This document shows, piece after piece, positions 14,188-16,295 of a DNA stretch of 16,295 nucleotides (position 1 is its first letter; each line of letters opens with the position of its first letter). Source of the stretch: DAOTWP01 sp034435675. Lineage in GTDB: Bacteria; Chloroflexota; Anaerolineae; Aggregatilineales; Phototrophicaceae. Under the pieces are notes generated by a model that saw only the letters and a list, made by a program, of their open reading frames with translations, searched no databases and was not told where the DNA came from. The DNA lies in contig DAOTWP010000006.1 of the NCBI GenBank assembly GCA_034435675.1, positions 1 through 16,295 of the forward strand, written 5' to 3'. The position numbers and the translations under genes are program-made.

Positions 14188-14847
14188 TCACCCTTCGTCG
14201 CGCAGTTCGGCAGCCTCCTCAATCACGCTCCACCGCACACCTGTCTCGTGCCCCGCGCGTTCCAGCCGGTCGAACACCGCGCCGGTGGCAAGCGCCGCCA
14301 GCAGGCTCACCGTGAGCAGCAGCCAGGGCACCATCATGAGCGTGCTGATGACCACGACCAACAGCACGCCCGCCCACAGCAGCAGCGTAAAAAACGGGTT
14401 GAGGTAGACCATCACCGCTGCGTTGCGCAGCGCACCCAACAGCGATGGCTGCTGCATCTGGTAAAACAGGGGCCACAGGTAGAACTGCAAGCCGAACCAC
14501 GCGATCAGCGCCAGCACCCACGCCGCGCGCAGCAGGTCATAAAGCGTCCCTGTACTGCTGCGGTAGGCAGCCAGATTGGTGATGTTGACCAGCACCACCG
14601 CCAGATTGACCACCCCCAGCAGCAGCCCGCGCCCCAGATTCTCGCGCAGCCCGTCCCAGAATTCGCTCAGGTCGGCAGCAGGCGAGGTGTAGGCGCAGCG
14701 CGACAGGCGGATCAGCCCTGCCCACGCCGCCGGCGCTGTCACCAGCGGCAGCGAGCAGACCACACACCACAGGTTACCCCAGATGTAGATGTAGCCGCGC
14801 TGGTTGAAGTGGCGCAGCGCACGCGCCCAGACGTTCAGTGCATCCAT
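14188..14847 (-). CDS. YesL/DUF624-family membrane protein
   Basis: A 219-residue membrane protein. YesL-like proteins are commonly encoded beside carbohydrate ABC permeases; their exact function is not established. The N-terminal MDALNVWARALRHFNQRGYIYIWGNLWCVVCSLPLVT matches the family pattern of a short amphipathic start followed by a helix with W.N..W. About five hydrophobic helices follow, near residues 25-45, 75-95, 110-130, 145-170 and 175-195. I chose the ATG at 14847, with AGGGA 7 nt upstream. The frame stays open upstream to 15063, but that stretch is low-complexity purine/pyrimidine DNA and is not protein-like. Its position after the MalG-type permease supports a role in the same sugar-use cluster. 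Confidence 0.85.
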   Translation of the reverse strand: MDALNVWARALRHFNQRGYIYIWGNLWCVVCSLPLVTAPAAWAGLIRLSRCAYTSPAADLSEFWDGLRENLGRGLLLGVVNLAVVLVNITNLAAYRSSTGTLYDLLRAAWVLALIAWFGLQFYLWPLFYQMQQPSLLGALRNAAVMVYLNPFFTLLLWAGVLLVVVISTLMMVPWLLLTVSLLAALATGAVFDRLERAGHETGVRWSVIEEAAELRDEG

Positions 14848-15144
14848 GTTAAGTCCCTGCGGGAAGGAGAAAGGGAAATCAGGAGGAGAAGGGAGAAAGG
14901 GATGAGGGTTAAAGCGAAAGCGAACGAGTTCCCATCCGCCGGTATTGTGTCGCTGCAAAAGGTGAACGTGCCAAACATCGCAGACGCTGGCTCCCTTCGC
15001 CCTGTCCGCTTCTTTTTCCTTGTACCTTTTCCTCACAGGGTGCAGGCGGGCGCGCAGTAGCACACCCCTACGGCATGTCGTCCCGCAGCGCCTTCCCTTA
15101 CTCCTTTTCCCCTTCTCCTTTCCCCTTATACCTTTCTTCCGGGT
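14848..15144 (-). other. 297-bp spacer with purine and pyrimidine tracts
   Basis: This lies between the MalG-type permease and the YesL-like gene on the same strand. It has no gene. The plus strand is purine-rich at 14861-14922 and pyrimidine-rich at 15091-15140. Within them 14864-14878 and 15106-15120 form an inverted repeat with 14 of 15 bases matching, so the minus-strand RNA could fold over about 250 nt. Another T/C-rich tract lies at 15008-15036. No convincing promoter is seen. Confidence 0.6.
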
Positions 15145-16107
15145 CTACCCCTTCAGCCCGCTGTAGCTCACGCCTTCCACAAAATAGCGCTGGAAGAAGA
15201 AAAACAACAGCGCCAGCGGCAGCGTCGTAATTACCGACCCTGCCAAAAACGTGTTCCATTCCAGTGTATCGCCAAACTGCCCGCGCAGCAGCGCCAGCCC
15301 CAGCGGCAGATTGAGCAAATCCTGGTTGCCGCCGACGATAATCAGCGCATCCATGAAGTTGTTCCACGCGCCCTGAAAGCTGAAGATCGTCAGCGCGGTC
15401 AGCGCCGGGGTTGCCATCGGCAGCACCACGCGGAAGAACATCGTGAAGCGGTTCGCGCCGTCTACCTGCGCCGCCTCTTCAATTTCCAGCGGAATTGATT
15501 CAAAGAACTGCTTCATCAGAAACACGCCGAAAGCATCTGCTCCCAGCGATATGATAAAGCCGTGATAGCTATTCAAAAAGCCCAACTGCTGGAGGATGAT
15601 GAAGCGCGGAATCAGCAGCACAATACCCGGAATCATCAGCGTGCCCAGAATCAGGAAAAAGATTGCCCGGTTGCCGGGAAATTTGATCCGTGCCAGCGCG
15701 TACCCCGCCAGTGAGTCGAGCAGTACGCGCATCAGCGTGATGGCGACGGCAAAGATCACCGTATTGACAAACCAGCGCCCCAGATTGAAGGCGAAGATAT
15801 TCTCGTAGCCTTCTGACGCGGGCACAAATGTGAGTCCCGTGGTCAGTTCGCTGGCAGGGCGCGGCACACCGCTGGCGTCGCGGCACTGCTCAAAGCTGAG
15901 CTGCGACGGGATAAACGCCTGCTCCGCTTCGGTCACGGCGGGCAGACACTTGAATGAATTGGCAACCGTCAGGATAAACGGCACGGTCTGCACCAGCGCG
16001 AAGAAGACCAAAAACCCGATGCCTACCAGCCCCAGCACCCGCCGCCACGCAAACCGCGCAGACACACCCGACGCCCCGGATGGTGTCGTCGAAACAGCCG
16101 TTGTCAT
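15145..16107 (-). CDS. Carbohydrate ABC transporter permease, MalG type
   Basis: An inner-membrane subunit of a CUT1-type sugar importer, 320 residues. A helix lies at about 26-50, followed by an extended extracytoplasmic loop (51-108). Five further helices end in FVEGVSYSGLKG, the usual MalG C-terminus. The cytoplasmic EAA loop, which docks to the ATPase, is EAAQVDGANRFTMFFRVVLP (211-230). The ATG at 16107 has GGGAGG about 8 nt upstream. The gene starts 12 nt after the stop of the upstream permease, so the two are co-transcribed. The extracytoplasmic loop contains two cysteines (Cys54, Cys75) and is longer than in classical MalG. The sugar cannot be deduced from the sequence. Confidence 0.94.
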   Translation of the reverse strand: MTTAVSTTPSGASGVSARFAWRRVLGLVGIGFLVFFALVQTVPFILTVANSFKCLPAVTEAEQAFIPSQLSFEQCRDASGVPRPASELTTGLTFVPASEGYENIFAFNLGRWFVNTVIFAVAITLMRVLLDSLAGYALARIKFPGNRAIFFLILGTLMIPGIVLLIPRFIILQQLGFLNSYHGFIISLGADAFGVFLMKQFFESIPLEIEEAAQVDGANRFTMFFRVVLPMATPALTALTIFSFQGAWNNFMDALIIVGGNQDLLNLPLGLALLRGQFGDTLEWNTFLAGSVITTLPLALLFFFFQRYFVEGVSYSGLKG

Positions 16108-16119
16108 GCGTGCACCTCC

Positions 16120-16295
16120 CTATAGATCCCCGCGCTCAGACGTGAAGCGGCGCTGCAACATCGTAAACGCGAAGATAATCACGAACAGCACCAGCGCGGT
16201 TGCTGCCGCCAACCCCATCGCGGAGTTCTGGAAGCCGTTCTGGTAGACGATGTAGGCAATGGTCAGCGTTGTTTTTGCTGGTCCGCCGCTGGAAA
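16120..16295 (-). CDS. Carbohydrate ABC transporter permease, MalF type (C-terminal part only)
   Basis: Only the last 58 codons lie in the window; the gene continues beyond 16295. The visible end reads TLTIAYIVYQNGFQNSAMGL, a final membrane helix (AAATALVLFVIIFAFTML), then QRRFTSERGDL and TAG (16122-16120). This matches the usual MalF-type C-terminus (T..Y.Y...F....G.A.A..V.LF......). The MalG-type gene follows after 12 nt. A solute-binding protein gene would be expected further upstream, outside the window. Confidence 0.88.
   Translation of the reverse strand, partial: SSGGPAKTTLTIAYIVYQNGFQNSAMGLAAATALVLFVIIFAFTMLQRRFTSERGDL

Noticed and set aside
14128..15060. Open frame of 310 codons on the plus strand opposite the YesL-like gene.
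   Set aside because: It is Gln/His/Arg-rich antisense sequence with no domain pattern.
14848..15063. N-terminal extension of the YesL-like protein by 72 codons.
   Set aside because: The extension is encoded by low-complexity tracts and lacks similarity to the family's N-terminus, which matches MDALNVW at 14847.

Overview
The window looks like a piece of a GC-rich environmental bacterial chromosome, most probably a Chloroflexota (Anaerolineae-like) genome. That assignment is an inference from protein style: a propeller/TPR membrane protein, Chloroflexota-like sugar ABC permeases, a small SpoIIAA-like protein, and strong G/C bias at third codon positions. It is not a database result. No rRNA, tRNA, CRISPR array, transposase or integrase was recognised.

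Layout. (1) 1-2082, minus: polyphosphate kinase ppk1, lacking only its last few codons at the window edge. (2) 2448-3221, plus: a 257-residue protein of unknown function. (3) 3218-4566, minus: the most unusual segment, an AT-richer polymorphic-toxin cassette with no rhs gene around it. In transcription order it holds a conserved hinge (QAANAAIDGAL), a methyltransferase-fold tip domain, a candidate immunity gene starting 2 nt after the tip's stop codon, a short piece of RHS core (GLQYLRARYYNPALGSFL) and a second copy of the hinge. The two hinge copies form a 34-bp direct repeat. (4) 4641-6185, plus: leucyl aminopeptidase pepA. (5) 6186-8100: a metal-dependent amidohydrolase (6535-7800) bracketed by copies of an intergenic repeat; the right-hand part is a compact palindromic, MITE-like element with a 79-bp tandem duplication. 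(6) 8220-8639, minus: a SpoIIAA/STAS-like protein with a recognisable promoter and a palindrome between its -35 and -10. (7) 8960-11278, plus: a large membrane protein with a propeller-like ectodomain, several membrane helices and a TPR-like tail. (8) 11355-12011, plus: beta-phosphoglucomutase. (9) 12055-16295, minus: a sugar-uptake block of two MalF/MalG-type permeases, a YesL/DUF624 membrane protein and a LacI-family regulator, followed by a UbiA-family prenyltransferase.

How the genes may work together. The ABC permeases, YesL-like protein, LacI regulator and nearby beta-phosphoglucomutase form a coherent disaccharide-use set: uptake, phosphorolysis to beta-glucose-1-phosphate (the phosphorylase would lie outside the window) and isomerisation to glucose-6-phosphate. 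The ppk, pepA and amidohydrolase genes look like ordinary housekeeping or peptide catabolism. The toxin cassette is a foreign module: its ends, reading direction and base composition all differ from its neighbours.
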